DNA of 64,000 bases from JANRLJ01 sp034437895 (lineage in GTDB: Bacteria; Chloroflexota; Anaerolineae; Aggregatilineales; Phototrophicaceae), in contig DAOTTO010000042.1 of NCBI GenBank assembly GCA_034437895.1, positions 1 to 64,000 on the forward strand, read 5' to 3'. Positions 28,098 through 37,450 of the stretch are shown here, one piece after another. The notes under the pieces are model-generated. The model was not told the origin of the DNA and made no database searches. It worked only from the letters and a program-made list of their open reading frames with translations. The position numbers and the translations under genes are program-made. Position 1 is the stretch's first letter. Each line of letters begins with the position of its first letter.

Positions 28098-29411
28098 ATG
28101 CCAGACTCCTATTCGTCCTATGCGCCACCCGAAAAAGCCTTTCTTGTCGCTGTCAATATTCAAGGCAGTCGCCCTCTATTAACGATGGAAGACTCATTAA
28201 AAGAACTTGCCCTTCTTGCACAAACTGCCGGAATGGAAGTTATTGGGCAGGCAACACAAAATTTACATCGCATCGATTCTGCAACCGTTATTGGCTCAGG
28301 AAAAATCGAAGAAATCAAAACCAGTGTTGAACTCGCTGAAGCGCAAGTGGTGATTTTCGATGATGAACTTTCACCACGTCATCAGCGCGAACTTGAAAAA
28401 CACTTTGGTGAAGCCATTAAAGTCATTGATCGCTCAACGCTCATTTTGGATATTTTCGCCCAACATGCTCAAACTCGTGAAGGTGCGTTGCAAGTTGAGC
28501 TTGCACAATATGAATATCGCCTGCCCAGATTGACACGTCAATGGACACATCTTGCCCGACAAGCTGGTGGTAGTACACGCGGTGGCGTTTCGGGTGTCGG
28601 GCTGCGTGGCCCCGGCGAAACTCAGCTTGAAGTAGACCGTCGGGAGATCAGCCGGATAATCGCCCGGCTTAAAAATGATTTAGAACACGTCCGTCAACAT
28701 CGCAACCGCCATAGAATGCAAAGAACCCGCGCTGGCGTTCCCGTCATCGCTTTAGTAGGCTACACCAACGCTGGCAAGTCAACCTTACTCAAAGCACTTA
28801 CAGATGCGGATGTTTATATCGCAGACCAGTTATTTGCCACGCTTGACCCAACCACGCGCCGTGTCCTACTGCCTTCTAATCGGCAAGTGCTGTTTACGGA
28901 TACAGTAGGATTTATTCAAAAACTTCCTACCACCCTGATCGCAGCGTTCCGCGCCACCTTAGAAGAAATCGCTGAGGCCGATTTGCTACTTCATGTTGTG
29001 GATGTCTCTCATCCTAATGTCCTTCAGCATATTGAATCCGTCGAAGATACACTGGCTGAAATCGATGTCCCCTCAATTCCGCGCATCTTGGTTTGGAACA
29101 AAATGGATCGCTGGCGCGGAAAGGAATTACCACAACTATCTGAAGAAGCCGCTTATGCTGCTCAAATCGCCGTTTCCGCACAAGCCAAAACAGGTATAGA
29201 GGGTCTATTTGAGGCAGTTGAACAAACGCTAACCCAAGCCCTAAGCCGAACTAAGTTGTTGATCCCTTACGAACAAGGGCAGCTTCTTTCGCTTCTTTAT
29301 GAATCTGCGAATATAGAGACGCGTGAAAACAACCGCGACGGTGTATTGGTCACGGTGCAGCTTCCACAGACTCTTCTGGAACGCTTTAAAAGCTATCAAG
29401 TCATAGGATAA
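28098..29411 (+). CDS. hflX: Ribosome-associated GTPase HflX
   Basis: 437 residues. The N-terminal HflX domain contains GGSTRGGVSGVGLRGPGETQLE, followed by a coiled-coil linker and G domain: G1 GYTNAGKST, G2/G3 FATLDPTTR and DTVGFI, G4 NKMD. HflX binds ribosomes and helps split or rescue them after heat stress. The stop is followed immediately by the start of a small membrane protein gene. Confidence 0.95.
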   Translation: MPDSYSSYAPPEKAFLVAVNIQGSRPLLTMEDSLKELALLAQTAGMEVIGQATQNLHRIDSATVIGSGKIEEIKTSVELAEAQVVIFDDELSPRHQRELEKHFGEAIKVIDRSTLILDIFAQHAQTREGALQVELAQYEYRLPRLTRQWTHLARQAGGSTRGGVSGVGLRGPGETQLEVDRREISRIIARLKNDLEHVRQHRNRHRMQRTRAGVPVIALVGYTNAGKSTLLKALTDADVYIADQLFATLDPTTRRVLLPSNRQVLFTDTVGFIQKLPTTLIAAFRATLEEIAEADLLLHVVDVSHPNVLQHIESVEDTLAEIDVPSIPRILVWNKMDRWRGKELPQLSEEAAYAAQIAVSAQAKTGIEGLFEAVEQTLTQALSRTKLLIPYEQGQLLSLLYESANIETRENNRDGVLVTVQLPQTLLERFKSYQVIG

Positions 29412-29666
29412 ATGATGATGTTAAAACGAATAGATCGTTCCGAAAGATTATCAAAACTCATTGCGCGTATTTCTAACTTGTTTGCACAACAACGCGGTTT
29501 ACCCGTGTTGATTGGCATCGGACTATTAGGATTTAGCTTTGTAATCCAGCTCGCCGATGTCTATTCGGGCAGCCGATTATTAGAATTGGTAGGGGTAATC
29601 ACCCATAATTTGGGTGTTCTGATCGCTCTCATCGGCTTGGTTTTGGTAGCACCTTTAGGAAGATGA
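29412..29666 (+). CDS. Small two-helix membrane protein of unknown function
   Basis: 84 residues (or 82 if the third of three consecutive in-frame ATGs is used; AGGA then lies at better spacing). A basic N-terminus precedes two predicted transmembrane helices (LPVLIGIGLLGFSFVIQL and LGVLIALIGLVLVAPL). It directly abuts hflX, so it should be co-translated. No family recognised. Confidence 0.65.
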   Translation: MMMLKRIDRSERLSKLIARISNLFAQQRGLPVLIGIGLLGFSFVIQLADVYSGSRLLELVGVITHNLGVLIALIGLVLVAPLGR

Positions 29667-29735
29667 TAGAGCGATATCACGAGATATAAACGATCAGAAC
29701 ACATAAGTTATGGGTGATGGATTGTCCAACTAAAT

Positions 29736-30734
29736 CTAACCCAATTGAACCCAATAAATTTCTGGTCTGAAGATGGTGTGTACAAACAACCGCATATCAG
29801 GAGAGATTGTCAAACCAGCAAGTGGAGCAAGAAGATCAGTGTAGAGGACAATCTCAACCTGATCGTTGCTACACCCTCCATCCAGACAGGTTTCTGGGTT
29901 CACTCTCCCAACGACCCCTCTTGTTCCTAGAGCATACGTAAAATACAAATAGCCATCTGATCCAAGTACGATACCTGTAGTATTTTGTAAACCACTCACA
30001 AGAGGTTGTGTAACAGCATTATTCCCCTCCAAAAGTGAACCTTTTTCGATCCACTCAATCGACCTTCTTGAACTTCCATTATTGGCAACATACACATAGC
30101 TGCTATCCACAGCAATACCTGTAGGAGATCTCAATTCATCCACGAGAATACGACTCTGACCATCTCGTCCAATAAACATAATGTTATTGCCAGCAAGGTT
30201 AGTAACCAAGAAACCTTGCTCATCCAAATAAGCTACACCCCATGGACCCTGCAAATCAGAAGCAATAGGCTGAGGCGATCCAGCACGGTTAACCAACAAA
30301 AAAGTATTCGTATCGAAATCAGGTATCCAAAGGTTTACACCACCAGCATTATCATCTTCAACATACATCGTGTGTGCATTACGAACACCATAGATATATG
30401 TTTCTGTAGAACCAGATCGATCATTCAGTTGATACAACGTCCAGTCCCCATTACAAGCCGCATAGATTTGATCTCCAAACCAAGCAGCACCATTCGGTCT
30501 TTGAACATTCCCTGTCAATACCGATAAATCTGACTGAGTTAAGGGTTCCATAAAACTTAGTTGAGCTAAATCGTTTTCCGGATTGACTTGAGTAGTCTCA
30601 GGTGTTTCATCTGGCATAGGTGTTTTTGAAGGTGCAGGAGTAGGTGTAATAGCACTCAGCTCACCAACACTTACTGTAAACGATAAAACTAAACCTATAA
30701 CGATTACACTAATCCACAGAACTGCTTTATACAT
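29736..30734 (-). CDS. Secreted NHL/SMP-30-like beta-propeller protein
   Basis: 332 residues. An N-terminal hydrophobic segment (signal peptide or anchor) is followed by a Pro/Thr-rich linker. Repeated propeller blades have recurring patterns such as GPWGVAYLDEQG, SPTGIAVDSSYVYVAN and NTTGIVLGSDGYLYF. No catalytic residues are evident. It is third in a minus-strand operon, 14 bp after the sensor kinase gene, which suggests an extracytoplasmic partner or output of that two-component pair (inference). Confidence 0.75.
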   Translation of the reverse strand: MYKAVLWISVIVIGLVLSFTVSVGELSAITPTPAPSKTPMPDETPETTQVNPENDLAQLSFMEPLTQSDLSVLTGNVQRPNGAAWFGDQIYAACNGDWTLYQLNDRSGSTETYIYGVRNAHTMYVEDDNAGGVNLWIPDFDTNTFLLVNRAGSPQPIASDLQGPWGVAYLDEQGFLVTNLAGNNIMFIGRDGQSRILVDELRSPTGIAVDSSYVYVANNGSSRRSIEWIEKGSLLEGNNAVTQPLVSGLQNTTGIVLGSDGYLYFTYALGTRGVVGRVNPETCLDGGCSNDQVEIVLYTDLLAPLAGLTISPDMRLFVHTIFRPEIYWVQLG

Positions 30735-30748
30735 TACTTTACCTTTGT

Positions 30749-32968
30749 CTAATGACTATAAGAAATATCAGGGATGGAAATAAAAAAAGCTGTTCCACTA
30801 TTTTCTTCGCTTTCTAGCCAAAGTCTACCATGATGATTTTCCACAATGGTTTTAACTAGGCTTAATCCTAAACCTGATCCAGAAACATGCTCTATTCCTT
30901 TTTGTCGCCCTCTAAAAAACCGCTCAAAAACCTTCACTTGCAATTCAAGCGGAATACCAACCCCATTATCTCTAACTTCAAAAATCAAATCACTATTAGA
31001 CTGGTAAACAGCTATACGTACCCAACCTTCAACAAGTGTGAACTTAACAGCATTTTCAATAAGATTGACCAACGCACGTTCAAATTGATCCCGATCACAC
31101 CAGAAATCCAGCAAATTTTCTTCAACACGTACTTCTAATTTGACGTGTTTATCCTCAATAAGATAAGTCAATTCATCCACACAATTCTTCACAATCCTGC
31201 TTGGATCACATAACTCAGTAACAGGAGTAATCGTTTTTAAACGCTCAAGATCAAGAACACCTCGGATAATTCTATTCATTCGACCAAGCTGACGCTCAAC
31301 AACCATCAACGCTTCATGCACTTCAGGATTTGGATTATCCTCTAAATCTTCATTAAGCAAATCCAAATACGCCATCGCACCCATAAGCGGATTTTTAAGG
31401 TCATGGCTCGCCATACGTACCATTTCACTCTTCATTCGATCCAGCTCTTTAAGCTGCGTTACATCATTTAACACAGCCACCCATCCCGCAATACGCGGTC
31501 TTCCTAAGATCGCCAAGTGACACAAATAGACCTTATCATTTAAAGAAACTTCATAAGCATAGCCACTTTTACGCCGTAATCCCTGCAAAACTTCTTGGCG
31601 ATTCAACGGAAACGCCTCATGCGGCAGCATATCTATCACCAACGAATCTTGAAAATCAGGAGGAATAGAAAATAGCTTTTGTGCGGCTGGATTAGCAAAA
31701 ATGAGCTTAAACTGTCGGTTAATCGCAAGAACAGGATTTTCTGTACTCGTTAAAACCGTCTCTAGCTGGCTATGAGCCGTTTCAACCTCACTAGTAAGCG
31801 CCTTTTGCTCAGTAAATAAACGACTATGAGCAATCGCAACAGCAGCTTGAGAACCAAGCAATTCTAATAGGTAAACATCCTCAACACCAAACAACCGTCC
31901 CTGCCGCCCCGAAACGACCAACAGTACGCCAATTGTGCTGCCACCATAATCCAGCGGAACACAAATGACCGAGCCGAATGTTTCTCTAGCCAACGGAAAG
32001 TCTTCGATTCCTTTCCAATCGCGTCCATAATTTTCTAAAAAAATCGATTGGTGAGATTGTGCAACCGTACCTGATACGCCTTTTCCAAACATAACCTCTG
32101 TATAAATAAGCTGATGCGGTAAACCGTAAACGGTTTCTAGGACAATTTTATACTCTTTAACCAAAAAAATTCCAACCCCGTCTGCATTTAACCACCCCGC
32201 CGCTTGTGTGGCAATTTCTTTTAACACAGTATCTAAAGAAATTTGGCTAGTGATAGCAAGAGATACCCTGTGCATAGTTTCTACTTGCGAACTACGCTCA
32301 GTTAAGGGGGTAATAATCTCTTGCTGCAAAATTGCAAAACAAGAAATTAAAGCCCCTATTGATGATACAGTCGTTGAAAACGACGCAACAATAAGATCAG
32401 GATTAATAAATGTCAAACTTTGGCCTACTAAAAAGAGGGTAATTCCTGTCCTTAACCCTCGTGATCGAATACGCCGCCTATAGTGCCATAGCATATAAAG
32501 CGTTATTCCATCGAAAAACATGTAAAAAATAATGAAAAGCGGATGTAATTTCTGCGTAAAAACCTGATTAACATTATCATCACTAGGTGTTTTTTTTATG
32601 ACTATAAGAAAAATTTGGTACATAACAACTAAAATAAGGATGCCAAAGGCCAGTGTTTTTAACCGTCTAATCCTTACACCAGCAAGGATGGTTGTGAGGA
32701 TATAAATCGCCACACTCGCCCCAGTGAATCCAAAACTCATCACACTCACCGCGAGGCTCACTATTAAGGGATTAACCTCCGAAAGAAGCAATGCCACTTG
32801 CACTAGAAGCGATCCAATATTCCATAAAGTGACCATAAGCAAAAAAACCGCGAAGAATTGATTTAATTCTTTCCGCGCATCATGCCACAAAGTAATAATA
32901 AGAAAACCTAAAGCAAGCGAGATTGTCAGACCATTTGCCAACAATGTCACCGCACTAAGTGTCACCAT
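30749..32968 (-). CDS. Membrane sensor histidine kinase (multi-TM, GAF, PAS, HisKA, HATPase)
   Basis: 739 residues. The N-terminal ~230 residues form about seven transmembrane helices resembling 7TM-type sensor regions. Then a GAF domain (~240-390), a PAS domain (~405-500), the dimerisation domain with phospho-histidine in MASHDLKNPLMGA, and the ATPase domain (N-box LVNLIENAVKF, G1 DNGVGIP, GSGLGLSLVK). It follows its probable partner regulator by 32 bp and is followed by a secreted propeller. Stimulus unknown. Confidence 0.9.
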   Translation of the reverse strand: MVTLSAVTLLANGLTISLALGFLIITLWHDARKELNQFFAVFLLMVTLWNIGSLLVQVALLLSEVNPLIVSLAVSVMSFGFTGASVAIYILTTILAGVRIRRLKTLAFGILILVVMYQIFLIVIKKTPSDDNVNQVFTQKLHPLFIIFYMFFDGITLYMLWHYRRRIRSRGLRTGITLFLVGQSLTFINPDLIVASFSTTVSSIGALISCFAILQQEIITPLTERSSQVETMHRVSLAITSQISLDTVLKEIATQAAGWLNADGVGIFLVKEYKIVLETVYGLPHQLIYTEVMFGKGVSGTVAQSHQSIFLENYGRDWKGIEDFPLARETFGSVICVPLDYGGSTIGVLLVVSGRQGRLFGVEDVYLLELLGSQAAVAIAHSRLFTEQKALTSEVETAHSQLETVLTSTENPVLAINRQFKLIFANPAAQKLFSIPPDFQDSLVIDMLPHEAFPLNRQEVLQGLRRKSGYAYEVSLNDKVYLCHLAILGRPRIAGWVAVLNDVTQLKELDRMKSEMVRMASHDLKNPLMGAMAYLDLLNEDLEDNPNPEVHEALMVVERQLGRMNRIIRGVLDLERLKTITPVTELCDPSRIVKNCVDELTYLIEDKHVKLEVRVEENLLDFWCDRDQFERALVNLIENAVKFTLVEGWVRIAVYQSNSDLIFEVRDNGVGIPLELQVKVFERFFRGRQKGIEHVSGSGLGLSLVKTIVENHHGRLWLESEENSGTAFFISIPDISYSH

Positions 32969-33000
32969 AAAATGTTTCCAAAGCTATTAGATGGGATTTT

Positions 33001-33711
33001 TCAGCCTTTAACAGAATTTGTTGGTGGCTGTTTCTCGAATCGATAACCAACACGATGCTCAGTTAAAATGTAAACCGGATTCGCGGCATCAGGTTCAATT
33101 TTCCGGCGTAATTGACTGATATAAACACGGGGATAGTAAATGTCGTCTACATATTCCTGCCCCCAGACCTGCTCTAAAAGGTCACGCTGGGTAACAACAC
33201 GTCCCGAATTTTCCATGAGGACCGCCAGCAGCTTAAACTCAGTAGGTGTCAAATGGATTTTTCGCCCATTAACATAGACATGCCGCCTATGAAGATCAAC
33301 GCTTAAATGACCGTCGTTATACCCCTGTTCCTGATCGCTAGAAATGATCTGTGAGCGCCGCAGCAAGGCTTTTACCCGCGCAACAAATTCATTCAGACGC
33401 ACAGGCTTAATCAGATACTCATCCGCGCCAGCGTTCAGACCTTCAATCACATCATCTTCCGTGACAGCCTGTGCCGAAAGCATCATTACAGGGGTATCAG
33501 CCACCTCACGAATGCGACGACAAACCGTCAATCCGTCCATACCGCCAGGCATGATAATATCCAAAATCACAAGATCAGGTTTAAAGCTGTGAAAAGTCCG
33601 CAGCCCTTCTAAACCATCCCCACACAAAGCAACATCAAAGCCATCCCGCCGCAACTTGCGACCAAGGGCATCCCGTATAGCTTGTTCGTCATCAACAATG
33701 AGTACTTTCAT
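33001..33711 (-). CDS. OmpR-family response regulator
   Basis: 236 residues. Receiver domain with acidic pair VDDEQ, phospho-acceptor Asp51 (VILDIIMPGGMDG) and Lys in LIKPVR; C-terminal winged helix (HLTPTEFKLLAVL, then YPRVYISQLRRKIEP and HRVGYRF). First gene of a regulator-kinase-propeller operon. It diverges from the PKD lipoprotein gene across ~130 bp, an obvious place for a regulated promoter. Confidence 0.92.
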   Translation of the reverse strand: MKVLIVDDEQAIRDALGRKLRRDGFDVALCGDGLEGLRTFHSFKPDLVILDIIMPGGMDGLTVCRRIREVADTPVMMLSAQAVTEDDVIEGLNAGADEYLIKPVRLNEFVARVKALLRRSQIISSDQEQGYNDGHLSVDLHRRHVYVNGRKIHLTPTEFKLLAVLMENSGRVVTQRDLLEQVWGQEYVDDIYYPRVYISQLRRKIEPDAANPVYILTEHRVGYRFEKQPPTNSVKG

Positions 33712-33846
33712 AGTTGTAGTTTAACATCACCCAATTATTGCCACAAGTCCACTAACCCCCAAATCATAGAGCAAACGTCAGGTTGAGGGTGACATTGTTG
33801 GTTATAATGTTGGAACATTATCATGAAATTCCAGAAAGGCAACCCA

Positions 33847-36800
33847 ATGAATATCCACCGAAGATTACTAAGGACAATAGTCCTTTTCAATATACTACTC
33901 TTGTTGGCACTCGCTGTAAGTGCTTGCAACCTTACCGCCGCACCTGAAGAACAACTCGACGTGACTAACGTACCCACTAATGATGGAAATCCCACCCGTA
34001 CCCCCTCCTCGAACAGCAATTTACCTACAGCTCGGGCTGTAACCCAACTTCCCGTGCCGACCTCCCGCGTTCCTTTTGGCGGAACGGCTGTCTCTGTTTT
34101 ACCACAGCCTATTTTGCTGCCGACGATTACACCTTTACCCCTTAGCATCGTTATCCTGTCGCCCATCCCCGGCAATGTGGTTGCTAGTAATGTTCAAGTA
34201 CTTGGTGCAGCCAGCCACCCACAGTTTCTCCAATATCAACTCGAATATGGCCCAGATAATCCCAGTAACCTTTGGTATCCAGCAACCGGCATCATTCAAA
34301 CACCCGTCACAACCTATGGCTTACTTGGCATCTGGAATACAACGACCTTTCCTGATGGCGTTTATCAACTACGTTTACGTGTCTTTCTCCGTGATGGCAG
34401 TAATCTAACCACTGTTGTAAACAATATCCGTGTCCAAAATCAAGCACCAACCCCTATCCCCACAGCCACCCTCACCATACCCCGTCCCATTGCCGCCTTT
34501 ACACAAGATCGCGCAACGGGTAACGCGCCTTTAGTTGTACGCTTCTTCAATCAATCCAGCGGCGATATCACAAGCTACAACTGGAATTTCGGCGATGGTG
34601 GCCTGAGCAGCGAATCAAATCCTGTGCATACTTATAATGCACCCGGTCTTTACAACGTCACTTTGACCGTAAATGGCGCTGGTGGAAGCTCGAATGTATC
34701 TCGTCAAATTAGTGTACAAAGCGTCTCCGCACCCGTTGCAGCATTCACCCAAGATCGTGCTAGCGGCCCCCCACCCCTCAACGTTCAATTTACAAATCAA
34801 TCGACAGGCGCTATCACAACTTACGCTTGGAATTTTGGCGATGGCGCGATCAGCGATCAACCCAGCCCATCGCACCAATATATGACTGTTGGCACCTATA
34901 ACGTCATCCTCCAAGTTGTTGGCCCCGGCGGCTCATCCTCCGCCACACGCCAGATCACCGTTACAAATACCCAGATTCCGCCCCCCGTTGCTGCATTTAC
35001 ACCCAACACGCCCATCAGTGGTGATGTTCAACTTACCGTTCAATTTGAGAACACCTCGACAGGCAATATCACCAGCTATAATTGGAACTTCGGAGATGGA
35101 ACGGGCAGTGTGGAAGAAAATCCTGCACATATTTTTACTGCCGCAGACCAATATACGGTCATTCTAACGGTTGTCGGTCCCGGCGGACAAGATACAGCGG
35201 AAATCACTGTAGAAGTTATTCAACCACCGGACGCACCCACAGCAAGTTTCGACATTCAAGGCGAATCAAGCGGAAACGCCCCCTTCACTGTGACTTTTAG
35301 CAATACGTCACAAGGCAACATTGAACAAACTTTGTGGGATTTCGGCGATGGTCAAACCAGCGATAGTGCAGACGCAACGATTACGCACGAATTTGCTGAT
35401 GCAGGGACATACAATGTCACATTGACTGTTTCCAATACAAGCGGAAATGATGCCTTCACTTCAACTATCACAGCCCTAGCCGAAGAGCAACCCCTTACCG
35501 CGCTGTTTATCGCTAATCCAACAGGTGGCACAGCCCCGGTCATCATTACCTTCACGAACCAATCAACGGGAGACAACCTCACCTTCCAATGGAACTTTGG
35601 CGATAACACAACCGGCAGCAACAGCGAAGCCAGTTTTACCCATGAATATGCCAGTGCAGGCAATTATACAGTCACACTTACAGCAACAGATCGCAACACA
35701 GGAAATTCTGATGACTATCAGCTACCCATCCAAATAAGCGCTCCCGTGCAACAACCGCCTCTCACTGCCGACTTTACGGCTGTGGAAAACCCCGCATTGA
35801 CGTTTACATTTACTGCAGCGGCTTCTGGTGGCACAGCGCCCTATACTTTCACATGGGACTTTGGCGACGGTCAAGTAGGTAATGGCGAGTCTGTCATCCA
35901 TACGTATGCGACTGGCACGGAATATGATGTGCAACTCACAGTAGCCGATAGTGCAGGCACAACCCCCGCCGTGAGCAACCAAACCATTACGGCGACCTCG
36001 CCTAGCCAACCCATCACCGCCAACTTTACCGCTGTAGAAGACCCCGCCCTAACCTTCACATTAAACGCGACTGCTTCTGGCGGCGTTGCACCATATACAT
36101 TTACATGGGATTTTGGCGACTCACAAGTGGGTAACGGACAGTCTGTTAGCCATACCTATGCGGTGGGTGGGCCGTATCCTGTTCGTCTGACGGTGACAGA
36201 TAGTATCGGCAGCACCCCCGCTATTGTTGACCAAATGCTCACGGCAACTTCCGCAGCACAACCTCTCTCCGCCTCATTCAATGCAGTGGAAGACCCAGCG
36301 CTGACATTCACATTTAATGCTACCGTATCCGGCGGCACGGAGCCTTATACCTTAACGTGGGACTTCGGCGACGGACAATTCGGTGATGGACAATCAACCA
36401 CCCACACCTATGCAGCAGGCGGCACATACACAGTCATACTTGCCGTCACAGATGCCACCGGCGCAACGACTTCATCGGAGCAGGACATTACCGCTACAGC
36501 AGCGGCTGAACCCGGCTTGCAGGAATCAACACCGATTTTACCAACCAACATCGGCAGCTACTTCAACACGCTGAACCCGGTTTATCAAGCTGGCCTCGTA
36601 CTGCCTGTCCCCAATCGACGCGACGCATTCACCATTGTGGGCGACGATACCGCCGCATCAGCCGCATCAGCCGCATTCCTGCGTCCCTTCGCCAATAACA
36701 CGCCACCAACTTATCTGTTGGATGATACAACCAGCAGCCTGCAAGCCCTGATCGACCAATTTAACACGACAAGCAGTTTTACCCATATTAGCGTCGCGGC

Positions 36801-37326
36801 AGGCGCAGGCTTCACCGCACAAATACTACTTGAGCCCGGCAATATTCAAAGTGGGCAGTGTGACCAACCCGGCGAAACACTGATTCAATGCGAGTTGCGT
36901 TTAGCACAAGCAAGTATTGTAATCATCAATATTGGCTACGCTGATACGCTGCAACAAACAGACCCGACTGCATTTAGCAATCAATTGGCACAAATCATAC
37001 AAACGGCTTTAAACAGCGGCGTTGTCCCGATTGTGAACACCATCTACCCACGTACAGGTGATGCGACTACATTTGAGCAAACACGCCTCATCAACGACGC
37101 AATCATCAATACTGCTAACGCCATGAATGTCCCGATTTTCAACCAATGGTTGGCATTTAACGGTTTACCAGACAGCGGCCTATATGCAGATAATACACCT
37201 ACCGTAGATACGAGTGTCACCGAAGGCGCGGGTTTCTTAACCGCAGCGACAACCTTCGGTGCAAATCTCCGCAATTACTACATGCTGACGCTGCTAGACC
37301 TGCTTTACAATTCAGTGCTTCGGTAA
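33847..37326 (+). CDS. Lipoprotein with eight PKD domains and a degenerate SGNH-like C-terminal domain
   Basis: About 1159 residues from the ATG at 33847 (AAAGG upstream; the longer frame has no ribosome site). Signal peptide with lipobox-like VSAC. Eight PKD repeats of ~85 residues, each with the W(N/D)FGDG core and HxY(A/T) motif. Repeats 6-8 share a TAVEDPALTF-type opening and look recently duplicated. The last ~270 residues resemble an SGNH/GDSL hydrolase in layout, but the GDS block reads GDD, the GxND block reads GYAD and no DxxH block is visible. A TATAAT at 33803-33808 is a likely -10. Probably a cell-surface adhesive or binding protein. Confidence 0.82.
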   Translation: MNIHRRLLRTIVLFNILLLLALAVSACNLTAAPEEQLDVTNVPTNDGNPTRTPSSNSNLPTARAVTQLPVPTSRVPFGGTAVSVLPQPILLPTITPLPLSIVILSPIPGNVVASNVQVLGAASHPQFLQYQLEYGPDNPSNLWYPATGIIQTPVTTYGLLGIWNTTTFPDGVYQLRLRVFLRDGSNLTTVVNNIRVQNQAPTPIPTATLTIPRPIAAFTQDRATGNAPLVVRFFNQSSGDITSYNWNFGDGGLSSESNPVHTYNAPGLYNVTLTVNGAGGSSNVSRQISVQSVSAPVAAFTQDRASGPPPLNVQFTNQSTGAITTYAWNFGDGAISDQPSPSHQYMTVGTYNVILQVVGPGGSSSATRQITVTNTQIPPPVAAFTPNTPISGDVQLTVQFENTSTGNITSYNWNFGDGTGSVEENPAHIFTAADQYTVILTVVGPGGQDTAEITVEVIQPPDAPTASFDIQGESSGNAPFTVTFSNTSQGNIEQTLWDFGDGQTSDSADATITHEFADAGTYNVTLTVSNTSGNDAFTSTITALAEEQPLTALFIANPTGGTAPVIITFTNQSTGDNLTFQWNFGDNTTGSNSEASFTHEYASAGNYTVTLTATDRNTGNSDDYQLPIQISAPVQQPPLTADFTAVENPALTFTFTAAASGGTAPYTFTWDFGDGQVGNGESVIHTYATGTEYDVQLTVADSAGTTPAVSNQTITATSPSQPITANFTAVEDPALTFTLNATASGGVAPYTFTWDFGDSQVGNGQSVSHTYAVGGPYPVRLTVTDSIGSTPAIVDQMLTATSAAQPLSASFNAVEDPALTFTFNATVSGGTEPYTLTWDFGDGQFGDGQSTTHTYAAGGTYTVILAVTDATGATTSSEQDITATAAAEPGLQESTPILPTNIGSYFNTLNPVYQAGLVLPVPNRRDAFTIVGDDTAASAASAAFLRPFANNTPPTYLLDDTTSSLQALIDQFNTTSSFTHISVAAGAGFTAQILLEPGNIQSGQCDQPGETLIQCELRLAQASIVIINIGYADTLQQTDPTAFSNQLAQIIQTALNSGVVPIVNTIYPRTGDATTFEQTRLINDAIINTANAMNVPIFNQWLAFNGLPDSGLYADNTPTVDTSVTEGAGFLTAATTFGANLRNYYMLTLLDLLYNSVLR

Positions 37327-37350
37327 ACCAAACTCCCATCAAATACCTAA

Positions 37351-37377
37351 CGAGCGCCTTCTTTTGGAGGGCGCTCG
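37351..37377 (+). terminator. Hairpin after the PKD lipoprotein gene
   Basis: Perfect stem CGAGCGCC (37351-37358) / GGCGCTCG (37370-37377), 25 bp past the stop. No clear T run follows, so termination may be partial. Confidence 0.5.
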
Positions 37378-37450
37378 CCTTCATCAGCCAGCCCTCAGCC
37401 TTGTCGAAACATCAAACTCTTTTTTATACTACGGAGGAAAGGAAAGCCAA

